Source: Pseudohaliea rubra DSM 19751
GTDB taxonomy: Bacteria; Pseudomonadota; Gammaproteobacteria; Pseudomonadales; Halieaceae
Length of the DNA: 64,000 nt
NCBI RefSeq assembly: GCF_000764025.1
Contig: NZ_KN234747.1
Coordinates: 62,001-126,000 of the forward strand
Direction: 5' to 3'
The translations under genes and the position numbers were made by a program. Positions 1 to 10,055 of this stretch are shown piece by piece (positions within the stretch are counted from its first letter, which is position 1; each line of letters starts with the position of its first letter). The notes beneath the pieces were generated by a model. It saw only the letters and a list, made by a program, of their open reading frames with translations, ran no database searches and was not told the origin of the DNA.

Positions 1-4
1 ACCC

Positions 5-1888
5 ATGATCGCCGCCGATATGGTGGATTTCGTGCGCAGCGACCTTGTGGTTTTCGGCACCGCGATCATCGTGGTGATGTTGTTTGTGCTGGCCGCGGTA
101 TTCCGCCGGGTCCGCTGGACCTTGATACCGCTTCTGACCTGTAGCGTCACGGTGACCCTGATGCTCGGTCTGTTGGCCGCGCTGGACTGGCGCCTGACGG
201 TGATCTCGTCGAATTTTGTGGCGGTCCTCCTGATTATTACCCTCGCGATCGCCATTCACCTGGTGGTGCGCTACCGGGAGCTGCACGCCCTCAACCCCGA
301 GGGCGATCGGCGCCAGCGCGTTTGCGACACGGTGCGCTTGATGTTTGTACCCTGTGCCTACACCGCCATGACCACCATGGTTGCCTTTGTCTCCCTTGTG
401 GTCTCGGATATCCAGCCGGTGATCGACTTCGGCTGGATGATGACCCTCGGTATCGCCGTGGCCTTCCTGGTCTGCTTCACGCTGCTGCCCGCACTGATTC
501 TGCTCTGGCCCAAGGGCCGCCCGGTGCGCCATACCGGCGCCGACGCACCGCTGACACTGCACTTCGCCCGCTTTGCCGACCGGCACGGGCGCCCGGTCCT
601 CTGGGCCAGCGCCGCGCTGATCCTGGTCGTGGTGGCCGGCGTCTCGCAGCTGCGGGTGGAGAACCGCTTCATCGATTACTTCAAGGACACCACCGAGATC
701 TATCAGGGCATGGAGCTACTCGATTCGCGCCTCGGGGGCACCATTCCCCTGGACATCGTGCTCTCGGCACCGGACACGACGGCGCCGCTGCCGGGACTTG
801 CGCAGACCGGCGTTGGCGGCGGGGAGCCGCTGCAGGCTGATGATCCCTTCGCAGAGGATGCAGCGGGCTTTGCGGACCCGGAGCCGGCTGCTCCAGCGGC
901 TGCCGATGATCCTTTCGCCGGCGATGACCCCTTTGCGGCCGACGATCCCTTCGCCGCCGGGAGCGACCCCTTTGCCGGCAGCAGCGACAGCTTCGAGCCC
1001 AGCTACTGGTTCAGTCTTGAGGGCATGCGGACCATCGACGCCGCGCATGCGCTTGTGGCATCCCGGGAGGAAGCAGGCAAGGTACTGTCTCTGGCCACGA
1101 CCTTCAGCGTTGTGCGCAAGCTTCTCGGTGAGGACATCGGTAGTGTGGAGCTCGCCCTGATGCAGCGGAGTCTGCCGGACGACGTTGCCGGGCAGCTGGT
1201 CGCCCCCTATTTCAATGCGCAGCAGGAGGAGGCGCGCATAACGGTGCGGGTCAAGGAAACCAGCGAGACGCTGCGGCGGGACGAACTGCTCCGGGAGCTG
1301 TCGGCGGCGCTGGCTGATCTTCCCGCGCTTTCTGCCGAAGAAGTCCGTCTCACCGGCATGCTTGTGCTATACAACAATGTACTGCAGAGCCTATTCCGCT
1401 CCCAGATTCTCACCCTCGGCGTGGTTTTCCTGGCTATTCTCGCTATGTTCTGGGTGCTGTTCCGCTCTTTCTCCCTGGCCATGGTGGCCCTGGCGCCGAA
1501 TCTCCTCGCTGCAACGCTGGTCCTTGGCATCATGGGCCTTGCCGGTATTCCGCTGGACATCATGACCATTACCATCGCGGCGATCGTCGTGGGTATCGGC
1601 GTGGATGACTGCGTGCACTATGTGTATCGCTTCCGGGAGGAATTTCAGGTGGACCGGGACTACCTTGCCGCCATGTATCGCAGCCACAGTAGCATCGGCC
1701 GGGCCATGTACTACACGACGATCACGATCGTTATCGGGTTTTCCATGCTCACGCTGTCGAATTTCACCCCCAGCATCTACTTCGGGCTGCTGACGGTGCT
1801 TGCGATGACTGCGGCGGTGCTCGGTGCGCTGCTGCTCCTGCCGCGGCTTATCATCCTTTTTCGGCCGCTGGGACCGGAGGGCGCGTGA
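5..1888 (+). CDS. RND/MMPL-family exporter, C-terminal part (5' end probably outside window)
   Basis: Inner-membrane transporter of the RND superfamily (MMPL/SSD-like branch), probably moving lipids or hydrophobic compounds; substrate unknown. At least 627 residues are visible. A first block of membrane helices (about residues 15-170) is followed by a periplasmic domain (about 215-455) and a second block of helices (about 460-620) containing the acidic TM motif GIGVDDCVHYVYRF typical of this family. Complete relatives have a periplasmic loop ahead of the first helix block, and the frame is open to the window edge, so the Met at base 5 is probably internal. A low-complexity insert with five DPFA units lies at residues 279-326. 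The stop overlaps the next gene, so the three genes to 2738 look co-transcribed. Confidence 0.85.
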   Translation: MIAADMVDFVRSDLVVFGTAIIVVMLFVLAAVFRRVRWTLIPLLTCSVTVTLMLGLLAALDWRLTVISSNFVAVLLIITLAIAIHLVVRYRELHALNPEGDRRQRVCDTVRLMFVPCAYTAMTTMVAFVSLVVSDIQPVIDFGWMMTLGIAVAFLVCFTLLPALILLWPKGRPVRHTGADAPLTLHFARFADRHGRPVLWASAALILVVVAGVSQLRVENRFIDYFKDTTEIYQGMELLDSRLGGTIPLDIVLSAPDTTAPLPGLAQTGVGGGEPLQADDPFAEDAAGFADPEPAAPAAADDPFAGDDPFAADDPFAAGSDPFAGSSDSFEPSYWFSLEGMRTIDAAHALVASREEAGKVLSLATTFSVVRKLLGEDIGSVELALMQRSLPDDVAGQLVAPYFNAQQEEARITVRVKETSETLRRDELLRELSAALADLPALSAEEVRLTGMLVLYNNVLQSLFRSQILTLGVVFLAILAMFWVLFRSFSLAMVALAPNLLAATLVLGIMGLAGIPLDIMTITIAAIVVGIGVDDCVHYVYRFREEFQVDRDYLAAMYRSHSSIGRAMYYTTITIVIGFSMLTLSNFTPSIYFGLLTVLAMTAAVLGALLLLPRLIILFRPLGPEGA

Positions 1889-2145
1889 TGGTGTGCCGCT
1901 CCGGTTGCGGGGCCTGTTGCATTGCGCCGGCGATCACGCAGCCCTTCTACGGTATGCCTGCCGGCAAGCCTGCGGGCGTGCGCTGCGTGCACCTTGAAGA
2001 CGACCTGCGCTGCGCCTTGTTCGGGCAGCCCGAACGGCCGGCCTGCTGCGGGCGCTTCCTGGCCGAACCCGCCTTCTGCGGCGACAGCCGGGAGGAGGCG
2101 CTGCGCATTCTGACTGACCTGGAGGCGGAGAGCCTGCCGGCATGA
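1888..2145 (+). CDS. YkgJ-family cysteine-cluster protein
   Basis: Small 85-residue protein of the YkgJ-type CxxCxxCC family (UPF0153/putative zinc- or iron-chelating domain). The N-terminus has C-x3-C-x2-CC, followed by further cysteines near residues 35, 44 and 54-55 (ACC) and 64, which is the expected ligand spacing. The ATG at 1888 shares a base with the stop of the exporter; a GTG at 1885 would add one residue. The stop overlaps the next start by ATGA. The biochemical role of the family is not established; metal binding is an inference from the cysteines. Confidence 0.8.
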   Translation: MVCRSGCGACCIAPAITQPFYGMPAGKPAGVRCVHLEDDLRCALFGQPERPACCGRFLAEPAFCGDSREEALRILTDLEAESLPA

Positions 2146-2738
2146 GTGATCGTATGGAGCTTCCCCTCTTTCCCCTGTCCTCGGTGCTGGTGCCCCACGG
2201 TCGCATGGCGCTGCAGATCTTCGAGCAGCGCTACCTCGACCTGGTGCGCAGCTGCATGCGCGAGGGCACAGGCTTCGGCGTGCCCTGGCTGCGCGCCGGC
2301 CGGGAAGTCGCCGGCGGCGCGACGGAGCTCGCCGAAGTGGGCACCTATGCTCGCATCGTCGATTGGGATCAGCTGCCGAACGGGCTTCTCGGGCTGACTA
2401 TCGAGGGTGGGGAGCGCTTTACGCTGCACCGGCACTGGCGCCTGGCAAACGATCTGGCCATGGGGGAGGTCACCCTGGAGCCGCCGCTCGCGCCGGTGCC
2501 CATGAGCGAGCGCTGGGAGGGTTTGGCGCGGCTCCTCGAGGGGCTGGAAGCACATCCGCATGTGCAGCGCCTGGCGCCCTCCGTGGATCGGGAAAACGCT
2601 GGCCAGGTTGCCGGGACGCTGCTCCAGCTTCTGCCCCTGGAGGAAGCGGACAAATACCGGCTGCTGGGTCTGCCCTCCCCGGAGGCGCTGCTCGAGGAGC
2701 TTGACCGCCTGCTCAACGAGATCAGCGGCGCGGACTGA
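2142..2738 (+). CDS. Lon N-terminal (substrate-binding) domain protein
   Basis: A 198-residue cytoplasmic protein consisting only of the LON substrate-binding domain (PUA-like beta barrel plus helical part); no AAA+ or protease domain follows. It opens with LPLFPLSSVLVPHGRMALQI and IFEQRYLDLV, the conserved start of this family. Such stand-alone proteins are common in gammaproteobacteria; their role is unproven, possibly as binders of unfolded protein. Start fixed by the ATGA overlap with the preceding cysteine-cluster gene. The 3' end abuts the convergent rnt gene directly. Confidence 0.88.
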   Translation: MSDRMELPLFPLSSVLVPHGRMALQIFEQRYLDLVRSCMREGTGFGVPWLRAGREVAGGATELAEVGTYARIVDWDQLPNGLLGLTIEGGERFTLHRHWRLANDLAMGEVTLEPPLAPVPMSERWEGLARLLEGLEAHPHVQRLAPSVDRENAGQVAGTLLQLLPLEEADKYRLLGLPSPEALLEELDRLLNEISGAD

Positions 2739-3386
2739 TCACCCGGCCTCGGGCTGCGCCGGTGGTGGCCAGCCGCCCAGCTCCCGCCAGCGGTTGACGA
2801 TAGCGCAGAACAGCTCGGCGGTGCGCTCCGCATCATAGACAGCGGAGTGTGCCTCGCTGTTGTCGAAGGCGATGCCGGCGCCCGCGCAGGCTTTGGCCAG
2901 CACCGTCTGCCCGAAGGCAAGGCCGGCGAGGGTCGCCGTGTCGAAGTAGGAGAAGGGGTGGAAGGGGTTGCGCTTGATTTCGCAGCGTTCGACCGCCGCA
3001 TTGACGAAGCCGGCATCGAAGTGGGCGTTGTGGGCGACGAGGATGGCCCGGTTACAGCCCTGCTCGCGCAGTTCCCGCCGCACGGCCAGGAAGAGGTCAC
3101 CAAGGGCCTCGTGTTCATCCACGGCTTCCCGGAACGGGTGCCAGGGATCAATGCCCGTGAAATCCAGCGAGGCCTGCTCGATGTTGGCTCCCTCGAAGGG
3201 CTTCACGTGGTGGCTGACCGTGCGGTGTATCGCCAGGGTGCCATCCGGCGCCATGCGCAGCAGCGTGGCGGCGATCTCCAGGATTGCGTCGGTGCCCGCA
3301 TTGAAGCCGCCGGTTTCGATATCGACCACCACGGGGAGAAAGCCCCGGAAGCGCCCGGCGATCGGCGAGGCCACGGCGTCGCTCAT
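2739..3386 (-). CDS. rnt: ribonuclease T
   Basis: DEDDh 3'-5' exoribonuclease that trims the CCA end of tRNAs (end turnover) and the 3' ends of 5S/23S rRNA. Exo I motif [10 protein letters not shown] gives D22 and E24; Exo [11 protein letters not shown] gives the middle Asp; Exo III has the H-x4-D arrangement in [13 protein letters not shown]. Length 215 residues matches E. coli RNase T. The start codon overlaps the stop of pyrC (ATGA at 3383-3386), so the two are translated from one message, an arrangement seen in several gammaproteobacteria. Confidence 0.95.
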   Translation of the reverse strand: MSDAVASPIAGRFRGFLPVVVDIETGGFNAGTDAILEIAATLLRMAPDGTLAIHRTVSHHVKPFEGANIEQASLDFTGIDPWHPFREAVDEHEALGDLFLAVRRELREQGCNRAILVAHNAHFDAGFVNAAVERCEIKRNPFHPFSYFDTATLAGLAFGQTVLAKACAGAGIAFDNSEAHSAVYDAERTAELFCAIVNRWRELGGWPPPAQPEAG

Positions 3387-4444
3387 GCGACCTGCCAGGA
3401 CAGCGTTTCGCCCGCCCGGAGCGGGATCAGCTCGTCGTCGCCGAGGGCAAGGGATGGCGGCACGGCCAGCTCTCCCCGGGTCAGCGTGATCGTGTCGTCG
3501 TTGACCGGCAGGCGGTAGAAGGCCGGCCCGTGCAGCGAGGCGAAGCCCTCGAGGCGTTCGATGGCGCCGAGACTGTCGAACACCTCTGCATACAGCTCCA
3601 GGGATGCATGGGCCGTATAGACCCCGGCACAGCCACAGGGTGATTCCTTCGCCGTGCGCGTGTGCGGGGCGGAGTCCGTACCCAGGAAGAAGCGCGGGTT
3701 GCCGCTGCTGGCCGCTGCACGCAGCGCCTCCTGGTGCCGGGCCCGCTTGAGGATCGGCAGGCAGTAGTAGTGGGGCCGGATACCGCCGACCAGCATGTCG
3801 TTACGGTTGAGCAGCAGGTGATGGGCAGTGATGGTCGCCGCCACGCCTTCCCGGGCCTCGCTCACGAAAGCGACCGAGTCTGCGGTGGTGATGTGCTCCA
3901 GGACGACCCGCAGGCCCGGGAAGCGCTCGACAATCGGCGCCAGGTGCCGGTCGATGAACACCCGCTCGCGGTCGAAGATGTCGATATCCGCATCGGTGAC
4001 CTCACCGTGTACCAGTAGCGGCAGGTCCGCGGCTTCCATGGCCTCGAGCACCGGATAAAGGGCGTCCAGGGCGGCAACACCGGCCTCGGAGTTGGTGGTG
4101 GCTCCGGCGGGGTAGAGCTTCACCCCGTGAACGACGGGGCTCGCTGCGGCCCGACGGATCTCGTCGCTGCTGGTGCCGTCAGTCAGGTAGAGGGTCATGA
4201 GCGGCTCGAAACGCCGCGGCAGGCCCGCCATGGCCGCCTGGATGCGGGCATGGTAAGCCTCGGCCAGGGCCACGGTCGTGACCGGCGGTGTCAGGTTGGG
4301 CATCACGATGGCCCGGCCCATGTAGCGGGCCATGTCCTTGCAGGTTCGAGGCAGATCGTCACCGTCCCGGAGGTGGACGTGCCAGTCGTCCGGGCGGCGG
4401 AGGGTCAGGGTGGTCACGGCAGGGGCTTCACGGTCAGGGGACAC
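3383..4444 (-). CDS. pyrC: dihydroorotase (type II)
   Basis: Zinc amidohydrolase of de novo pyrimidine synthesis, converting carbamoyl-L-aspartate to dihydroorotate. H22 and H24 in [10 protein letters not shown] bind the binuclear metal site; GVKLYPAG holds the carboxylated Lys, LVHGEV and LEHITT give further His ligands, and LGTDSAPH the catalytic Asp. Length 353 residues is normal for the short type II enzyme. First gene of the pyrC-rnt pair, divergent from argG across a 117-base gap containing an 18-base GC-rich palindrome at 4483-4500. Confidence 0.96.
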   Translation of the reverse strand: MSPDREAPAVTTLTLRRPDDWHVHLRDGDDLPRTCKDMARYMGRAIVMPNLTPPVTTVALAEAYHARIQAAMAGLPRRFEPLMTLYLTDGTSSDEIRRAAASPVVHGVKLYPAGATTNSEAGVAALDALYPVLEAMEAADLPLLVHGEVTDADIDIFDRERVFIDRHLAPIVERFPGLRVVLEHITTADSVAFVSEAREGVAATITAHHLLLNRNDMLVGGIRPHYYCLPILKRARHQEALRAAASSGNPRFFLGTDSAPHTRTAKESPCGCAGVYTAHASLELYAEVFDSLGAIERLEGFASLHGPAFYRLPVNDDTITLTRGELAVPPSLALGDDELIPLRAGETLSWQVA

Positions 4445-4561
4445 GCTGCGATGCTACCGTAAACGCGGTGTCCCGGAAACTCGCGGGCCCTGGGGCCCGC
4501 TGGGCATCACTCCGCCGCAGCGGTACACTGCGCGCGGTTTTCAGAGGGAGGGAAACGGGCC

Positions 4562-5791
4562 ATGGCAGAGATCAGCAAGGTGGTGCTGGCCTACTCGGGC
4601 GGTCTCGATACGTCTGTGATCGTGCGCTGGCTGCAGGAGCGCTACGGTTGCGAGATCGTGACCTTTACCGCCGACATCGGCCAGGGCGAGGAAGTGGCGC
4701 CGGCCCGGGCGAAGGCCGAAGCCCTTGGCGTCCGGGAAATTTACATCGACGATCTGCGCGAGGAGTTTGCCCGGGACTTCGTTTTTCCCATGTTTCGCGC
4801 CAATACCGTATACGAGGGCGAGTACCTGCTGGGGACTTCCATCGCCCGACCGCTCATCGCCAAGCGCCTCATCGAGATCGCCAACGAGACCGGCGCCGAT
4901 GCGATCTCCCACGGCGCCACCGGCAAGGGCAATGACCAGGTCCGCTTCGAGCTGGGCGCCTACGCGCTCAAGCCCGGTATCCGTGTGATTGCACCGTGGC
5001 GGGAGTGGGAACTGGGCTCCCGGGAGTCTCTTATGGCCTACTGCAGGGAGCACGCGATCCCTGTGGATTTTGCCAGCCAGAAGAAAAAGTCACCGTACTC
5101 CATGGACGCCAATCTTCTGCACATTTCCTATGAAGGCGGTGTGCTTGAAGACCCCTGGAGCGAGTGCGAGGAAGACATGTGGCGCTGGAGTGTCAGCCCC
5201 GAGGCAGCTCCGGACCAGCCGACCTACCTCGAGCTCACTTACCGCGGTGGCGATATCGTCGCTGTCGACGGTGCGGCCATGACCCCGGCGCAGGTGGTCG
5301 AGCACCTCAACGCGGTCGGCGGTGCCAACGGCATCGGCCGCCTGGACATCGTAGAGAACCGCTACGTGGGCATGAAATCCCGGGGCTGCTACGAGACTCC
5401 CGGCGGCACCATCATGCTGCGCGCGCACCGGGCCATGGAGTCCCTGACCCTTGACCGGGAGGTGGCGCATCTGAAAGACGAACTTATGCCTCGTTACGCA
5501 GAGCTTATCTACAATGGTTACTGGTGGTCGCCGGAGCGGCAGATGCTGCAGGCGGCAATCGATCAGTCCCAGGCTCATGTCAACGGCGTCGTGCGTCTGA
5601 AGCTCTACAAGGGCAACGTCATCGTGGTGGGTCGCCAGTCGGCCACGGACAGCCTCTTCGACGAACATATTGCGACCTTCGAAGAGGATGCCGGGGCCTA
5701 CGACCAGGGCGACGCCGAGGGTTTCATCAAGCTCAACGCCCTTCGCCTGCGCATCGCCGCCGGCAAGGGACGGGGCGCTGGCGGGCACTGA
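4562..5791 (+). CDS. argG: argininosuccinate synthase
   Basis: ATP-dependent condensation of citrulline and aspartate to argininosuccinate in arginine synthesis. The PP-loop [11 protein letters not shown] is at residues 10-20; [15 protein letters not shown] and the [10 protein letters not shown]-like stretch ([14 protein letters not shown]) are class signatures. At 409 residues it is complete. An AGGGAGGG ribosome site precedes the ATG by about 7 bases. The following monooxygenase starts 3 bases after the stop, but a shared function is not evident. Confidence 0.97.
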   Translation: MAEISKVVLAYSGGLDTSVIVRWLQERYGCEIVTFTADIGQGEEVAPARAKAEALGVREIYIDDLREEFARDFVFPMFRANTVYEGEYLLGTSIARPLIAKRLIEIANETGADAISHGATGKGNDQVRFELGAYALKPGIRVIAPWREWELGSRESLMAYCREHAIPVDFASQKKKSPYSMDANLLHISYEGGVLEDPWSECEEDMWRWSVSPEAAPDQPTYLELTYRGGDIVAVDGAAMTPAQVVEHLNAVGGANGIGRLDIVENRYVGMKSRGCYETPGGTIMLRAHRAMESLTLDREVAHLKDELMPRYAELIYNGYWWSPERQMLQAAIDQSQAHVNGVVRLKLYKGNVIVVGRQSATDSLFDEHIATFEEDAGAYDQGDAEGFIKLNALRLRIAAGKGRGAGGH

Positions 5792-5794
5792 CCG

Positions 5795-7291
5795 GTGACC
5801 ACCGCGACCGAACGCGTCGACGTCGTTATCGTCGGCGCCGGCCTCTCCGGCATCGGTGCCGCCTGGCATCTCCAACAGCACTGCCCGGAGCACGGGTACC
5901 TTATCCTGGAGGCCCGGGACGCCATCGGCGGGACCTGGGACCTGTTCCGCTATCCGGGCATCCGCTCCGACAGCGACATGCACACGCTCGGCTACAAGTT
6001 CCGGCCCTGGCGCGATGGCAAGGCCATTGCCGATGGCCCGGCGATCCGTTCCTACGTGCGCGACACGGCCCGGGAAGGCGGCATCGATTCGCATATCCGC
6101 TTCAGTCAGCGGCTGCTGGAGGCTCACTGGGACAGCGGCGCCGCCGAGTGGCGCCTCGTGATCGAGGATGGTAAGCGCGGCGGCCAGCGCGAATTGCGCG
6201 CCGGCTTCCTTCTCATGTGCGCCGGTTACTACCGCTACGACCGCGGCCACACCCCCGACTACCCTGGCCGAGACGACTATCGCGGTACGTTCATCCATCC
6301 GCAGTTCTGGCCAGAGGAGCTCGCTTACGCCGGTAAGCGTGTCGTTGTGATCGGCTCCGGGGCCACGGCCATGACGCTGGTGCCGGCGCTGGCGGAAAAG
6401 GCCGCTGAGGTGGTGATGCTGCAGCGTTCACCCACCTGGGTAATCTCGCGCCCGGCCCGGGACCGCCTGGCTAATGCCCTGCGCGCGTTCCTGCCCGACA
6501 CCTGGGCCTACGCGCTGACGCGGCTGAAGAACACGGCGCTGCAGCAATGGTTCTACCGCCGGAGCCGGGAGGCGCCCGAGAAGGTGCGGCGTGTGCTCCT
6601 GCGCCGCCTGCGCAAGGCCCTGGGGCCGGGTTACGATGTGGCCCGGCACTTCACCCCCAGCTACAACCCCTGGGACCAGCGACTCTGCCTGGTGCCCGAT
6701 GGCGATCTGTTCGAGGTGCTGCGCGCCGGCCGCGCCCGGGTGGTGACCGATACCATCGAGCGCCTGACCGAAGGCGGCGTCCGCCTGACCTCCGGCGAAG
6801 AGCTGCCGGCCGATATCATCGTCAGTGCTACCGGCCTTGAGGTGGAAGTGCTGGGCGGGGTGCGCTTCAGTGTCGATGGCGAGCCCGTGGATTTTGCCCG
6901 CACCTGGACCTACAAGGGCATCATGTGCAGCGGGGTGCCGAACCTCGTGTCCGTCTTCGGCTACATCAACGCCTCCTGGACACTGCGCGCGGACCTGACC
7001 GCGGAGTGGGCCTGCCGGTTGCTCAAACACCTGGACACCAACGGGTTTGCGGCTGCGACGCCGACGCTGCCGGCGGCGCTGGCGACCATGCCGGCGCGGG
7101 ACTGGATCGATGATTTCTCACCGGGGTATCTGGCGCGGGTCATGCACCGCTTCCCGCGGCAGGGGGACCGCGCGCCCTGGGTGAATCCGCAGGATTACCG
7201 CGCGGACCGGGCGTTGTTTCTGGAAGCGCCCATCGATGACGATGCGCTGATCTTCAGCCGTGCGGACCGCGGGGCGGACCGGGCGGCCTGA
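5795..7291 (+). CDS. flavin-containing monooxygenase (Baeyer-Villiger type)
   Basis: FAD- and NADPH-dependent monooxygenase of 498 residues, expected to oxygenate ketones or heteroatoms; substrate unknown. The FAD Rossmann motif VGAGLSGIGAAWHL lies at about residues 12-25, the NADPH motif VIGSGATAMTLVPALAEKA near 185-203, and between them YRGTFIHPQFWPEE (about 162-175), close to the family fingerprint F-x-G-x3-H-x3-W-P. GTWDLFRYPGIRSD is also typical. Start is the GTG three bases after argG. Probably cytoplasmic or loosely membrane-bound; it reads like the alkane- or steroid-associated ketone monooxygenases of marine bacteria. Confidence 0.9.
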   Translation: MTTATERVDVVIVGAGLSGIGAAWHLQQHCPEHGYLILEARDAIGGTWDLFRYPGIRSDSDMHTLGYKFRPWRDGKAIADGPAIRSYVRDTAREGGIDSHIRFSQRLLEAHWDSGAAEWRLVIEDGKRGGQRELRAGFLLMCAGYYRYDRGHTPDYPGRDDYRGTFIHPQFWPEELAYAGKRVVVIGSGATAMTLVPALAEKAAEVVMLQRSPTWVISRPARDRLANALRAFLPDTWAYALTRLKNTALQQWFYRRSREAPEKVRRVLLRRLRKALGPGYDVARHFTPSYNPWDQRLCLVPDGDLFEVLRAGRARVVTDTIERLTEGGVRLTSGEELPADIIVSATGLEVEVLGGVRFSVDGEPVDFARTWTYKGIMCSGVPNLVSVFGYINASWTLRADLTAEWACRLLKHLDTNGFAAATPTLPAALATMPARDWIDDFSPGYLARVMHRFPRQGDRAPWVNPQDYRADRALFLEAPIDDDALIFSRADRGADRAA

Positions 7292-7296
7292 GCCTC

Positions 7297-9153
7297 CTAG
7301 CCGCCCGGCGGCGCCTCACCGTCACCACTACCCGGCCCCTGGCCCGGATTCTCCCCCGGACCGCCGGGTGTGCCGCCGCCGTTCCCGGGCACCTCGCCGC
7401 CGCTTCCGGGGTTGTCGCCGGGGTTGCCGGGGATGTCGCCATCCTTGCCCGGATTTTTCGCTGCCGCAGGCGCGCTTGGCCCGGTACCGTTCAGGAAGCG
7501 CCCGTCCAGCTCGAAGAACAGCCGGGTGCCATCCACGAGCACGACTTCGTAGCCTTCTTCGCCGAGCCAGGCGCCCGCAGTAGCCCTGCCGGGAGCCTCG
7601 GCGGCCACCGCAGAGGCGACCGCGGCGGGTAGGGCCCTGTCGCCGGTCGCGGGCAGAGCCTGATCATCGCGGAAGGCAAGTTCGCCATCCAGCGCAAGGG
7701 GGAATTGGAAGGCCACCCGCTCGGCGCGGCCGTCGCCGTCGTCGTCGACGGTGCGCACCAGGGCGCCGACGCTGAGGTTGTCAAAGAACGCAGCGGCATC
7801 GATATCCGTAGCTACCGCGCTCTGGAAGCGGGCGCCATCGACGGCCACCGTAATTCCGAGGAGCGTTATCGTTGCCGGTGCCGTGAAGGCTTCTACCGGC
7901 GCTTGCAGCACCCGCGCCGGCGTTTCGGCACCGCGGTCGATACGCGTTGCCAGCAGGCTTCCGTTGCTGCGGAGCGCCTCCACTGCCACCTGGTCACCGC
8001 TGCGAAGGTCGGCAAGGGTCGGGAACGGCAGATCGTTCTGCCGGTCCTCGATAAGGGTCCTTCGATCCGTACTCAGCGTTACCACGGCGTTGGGCAGCTG
8101 CAGCGCCAGGGTACCGGCGTCGCTGTCGATGGCGTTGACGGCGCCGGCGAGGCGCAGCGTGCCCCGTCGCGCGGTGAGCGTCTGGGCGGCCAGGGCCTCA
8201 CCGTTCCAGCGGCCGGCGGCTTCCACGACAGCGCCGTCTTCGATGAGCAGCTCCGGCGGCAGGCGCTCGGCGTCGCCGGGCAGGACCGGGATACCGTTCA
8301 GCAGGAAGGTTCCGTCGCCCAGGCCGGCCACCCGGCCCTCCAGGCGCAGTGCCGCTCCTTCGCTGAGATCGTCGGCCGGCGTGCCTATGGCGCTGACCCG
8401 TGCTGCCCTCAGCACGCCGTCGCTGAGGCTGCCGCGAACCTGCACGCGCCGGCCGTCAGCCAGGCCCTCCGGCAGGCCTTCGAACATCGCCCCGGCCGCG
8501 TTTACGGGCTGCTCACCGAGGAGGAAGGTTGCGCCGTCGACCAGCGTGGCGGTGCCGGTAAGGATCGCTGTATCGGAGTCCGTCACAGCGCTCACGCGCG
8601 TGCCCCGCAGCCGCCCGTCGGCACCGGGCAGGCCATCGATGGCAACCTGCATGCCAGCTGTCAGGGCGGCGAAGTCCGTGCCCTCGAAGACGGTGCCATC
8701 CCGTTCCACAATTACCGCCGTGCCAAAGACACGCAGCTGCAGGCTCCTGTCGTTGCTGCCGCGTTCGAGGCTCGCCACGGGACCGCGCAAAGCGGTGCGT
8801 GCCGTCACCCGGTCCGCGCTGCCGTCGCCGTCGTCATCGCCAATACTGCCGCTCACGGACACGATCATGCCCAGGGTGAGCGCCGCTTCGCTCGCCGGCT
8901 CGCCGTCCACAGTGATTGTGGCCTGGTCGATGGCGAAGCGCTGGCCATTGACGAAAATGGAGCCGGAACCGGTGATCGTCCCGCTGGTGGATATCCCGCT
9001 GCCGCCGATGCCACCGCTGCTCCCCGGCGGTACCGGGTCAACGGCAGCCAGGCGGTCGCCATCACCGCCACCACCACCACCGCAGGCGGTGAGCAGGGTC
9101 ACAAGCGTCAGCAGGCAGGCTGCCGGGGCCGGTCGGGAGCGATGGCGGCTCAT
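7297..9153 (-). CDS. DUF5666 repeat lipoprotein (module copy 1)
   Basis: A 618-residue predicted lipoprotein: the signal sequence ends in the lipobox LLTAC (Cys24), followed by a Gly run. The mature part is a series of about six beta-rich units of roughly 60-75 residues (DUF5666-like), several ending in LLATRIDR- or LRGTRVS-type strands. Two DxDxDG segments (near residues 105-112 and 465-472) resemble calcium-binding loops. The last 50 or so residues are Gly/Pro/Asn/Asp-rich without hydrophobics. The ATG overlaps the stop of the DUF6502 gene upstream (ATGA, 9150-9153). Paralogue of the gene at 10056-11963. Function unknown; a surface-exposed structural or binding role is an inference. Confidence 0.8.
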   Translation of the reverse strand: MSRHRSRPAPAACLLTLVTLLTACGGGGGGDGDRLAAVDPVPPGSSGGIGGSGISTSGTITGSGSIFVNGQRFAIDQATITVDGEPASEAALTLGMIVSVSGSIGDDDGDGSADRVTARTALRGPVASLERGSNDRSLQLRVFGTAVIVERDGTVFEGTDFAALTAGMQVAIDGLPGADGRLRGTRVSAVTDSDTAILTGTATLVDGATFLLGEQPVNAAGAMFEGLPEGLADGRRVQVRGSLSDGVLRAARVSAIGTPADDLSEGAALRLEGRVAGLGDGTFLLNGIPVLPGDAERLPPELLIEDGAVVEAAGRWNGEALAAQTLTARRGTLRLAGAVNAIDSDAGTLALQLPNAVVTLSTDRRTLIEDRQNDLPFPTLADLRSGDQVAVEALRSNGSLLATRIDRGAETPARVLQAPVEAFTAPATITLLGITVAVDGARFQSAVATDIDAAAFFDNLSVGALVRTVDDDGDGRAERVAFQFPLALDGELAFRDDQALPATGDRALPAAVASAVAAEAPGRATAGAWLGEEGYEVVLVDGTRLFFELDGRFLNGTGPSAPAAAKNPGKDGDIPGNPGDNPGSGGEVPGNGGGTPGGPGENPGQGPGSGDGEAPPGG

Positions 9154-9968
9154 GGGGGTGACTCCCCGTCGAAAGAATCATCGTAGTAGTACACACCGAT
9201 GGCGACGTATCGTGCCACTGCATCCGGGTCCGCCGGGTCTATCTCGTGTTCCGTGAGCCAGTGGTGGTAGCGCTCCAGCAGTGCCTGGGACTGGGCGTTG
9301 GAAAAATGGCGAAACGCCGGGATCGAGGCCGCGTTGACGTTGGGGTTCGAGACCTTGCGCTGAAATACGCGGGCATCCCGCGGTGAAGCGAAGTTGTGGC
9401 CGATGGTGGCGACGAATTCCCCGCTGTCGGCGCCGAGCAGGGCGAGGTGCTCGGCCGGTGTGTCGGCGGGGATATAGGCCCGCTCCAGAAGTCGTACCCG
9501 ACCGTCAGCCACGGTGACGGTATTGCTGGTTTCCAGGATAGCGAGCATGGCCACCGTGGGAATGTCGCCACTGTAGTCCTTCACCAGGGTGGCGAAGCTG
9601 TCCTCCCCCTCGATGGGCAGCTCCGCCGGGCTGCCGTCGTGATGCCGGAAACGGTCATCGCCGGTCCAGCCGCTGACCACGCGGATTGCGCGGTTGTAGC
9701 GCAGGTCGCGTTCGCCGTCGTCGTCGATGACTTCGTCGCGGATGCGCTTGGTTTCCTTGCGGGTGAGACCCGTAAGGGCGGACACGGAGGAGATTGTGGG
9801 GCGCTTGCCTCTTGCTGCAACCTGACGGTAGGCCTCGTCCACCCAGGCTTTGCGCGCCAGCTCCATGAAGCTGCCCCAAGCCATGCCGTGCTGCATGAGT
9901 ACGCGCGATAGCGGACGCAGCAGACGATAGACTGCGTGACGAAGTATCTTTTGGGTAGCATTGCCCAC
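9150..9968 (-). CDS. DUF6502 family protein (module copy 1)
   Basis: A 272-residue protein with no signal peptide or membrane segment. It begins ILRHAVYRLLRPLSRVLMQHGMAWG and contains PTISSVSALTGLTRKETKRI (about residues 58-77), which looks like a helix-turn-helix, so a DNA-binding regulator is plausible but unproven. RVVSGW, LVKDYSGDIP and VFQRKVSN blocks are shared with its paralogue at 11960-12775. It is translationally coupled by a 4-base overlap to the lipoprotein gene downstream. Likely a member of family DUF6502, whose function is not known. Confidence 0.8.
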   Translation of the reverse strand: MGNATQKILRHAVYRLLRPLSRVLMQHGMAWGSFMELARKAWVDEAYRQVAARGKRPTISSVSALTGLTRKETKRIRDEVIDDDGERDLRYNRAIRVVSGWTGDDRFRHHDGSPAELPIEGEDSFATLVKDYSGDIPTVAMLAILETSNTVTVADGRVRLLERAYIPADTPAEHLALLGADSGEFVATIGHNFASPRDARVFQRKVSNPNVNAASIPAFRHFSNAQSQALLERYHHWLTEHEIDPADPDAVARYVAIGVYYYDDSFDGESPP

Positions 9969-10055
9969 AGCGACAACTTAGCCTGAGCGGGTAAAGAAGA
10001 AAAGGAACCGCATCACAGAATGCAGCCCGCGTCGCAGACTGCTTCGTTTAGTTGA

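Noticed and set aside
4483-4500. 18-base palindrome between pyrC and argG
   Set aside because: Two-base loop and no T tract, so not a terminator; no matching known operator. May be chance in GC-rich DNA.
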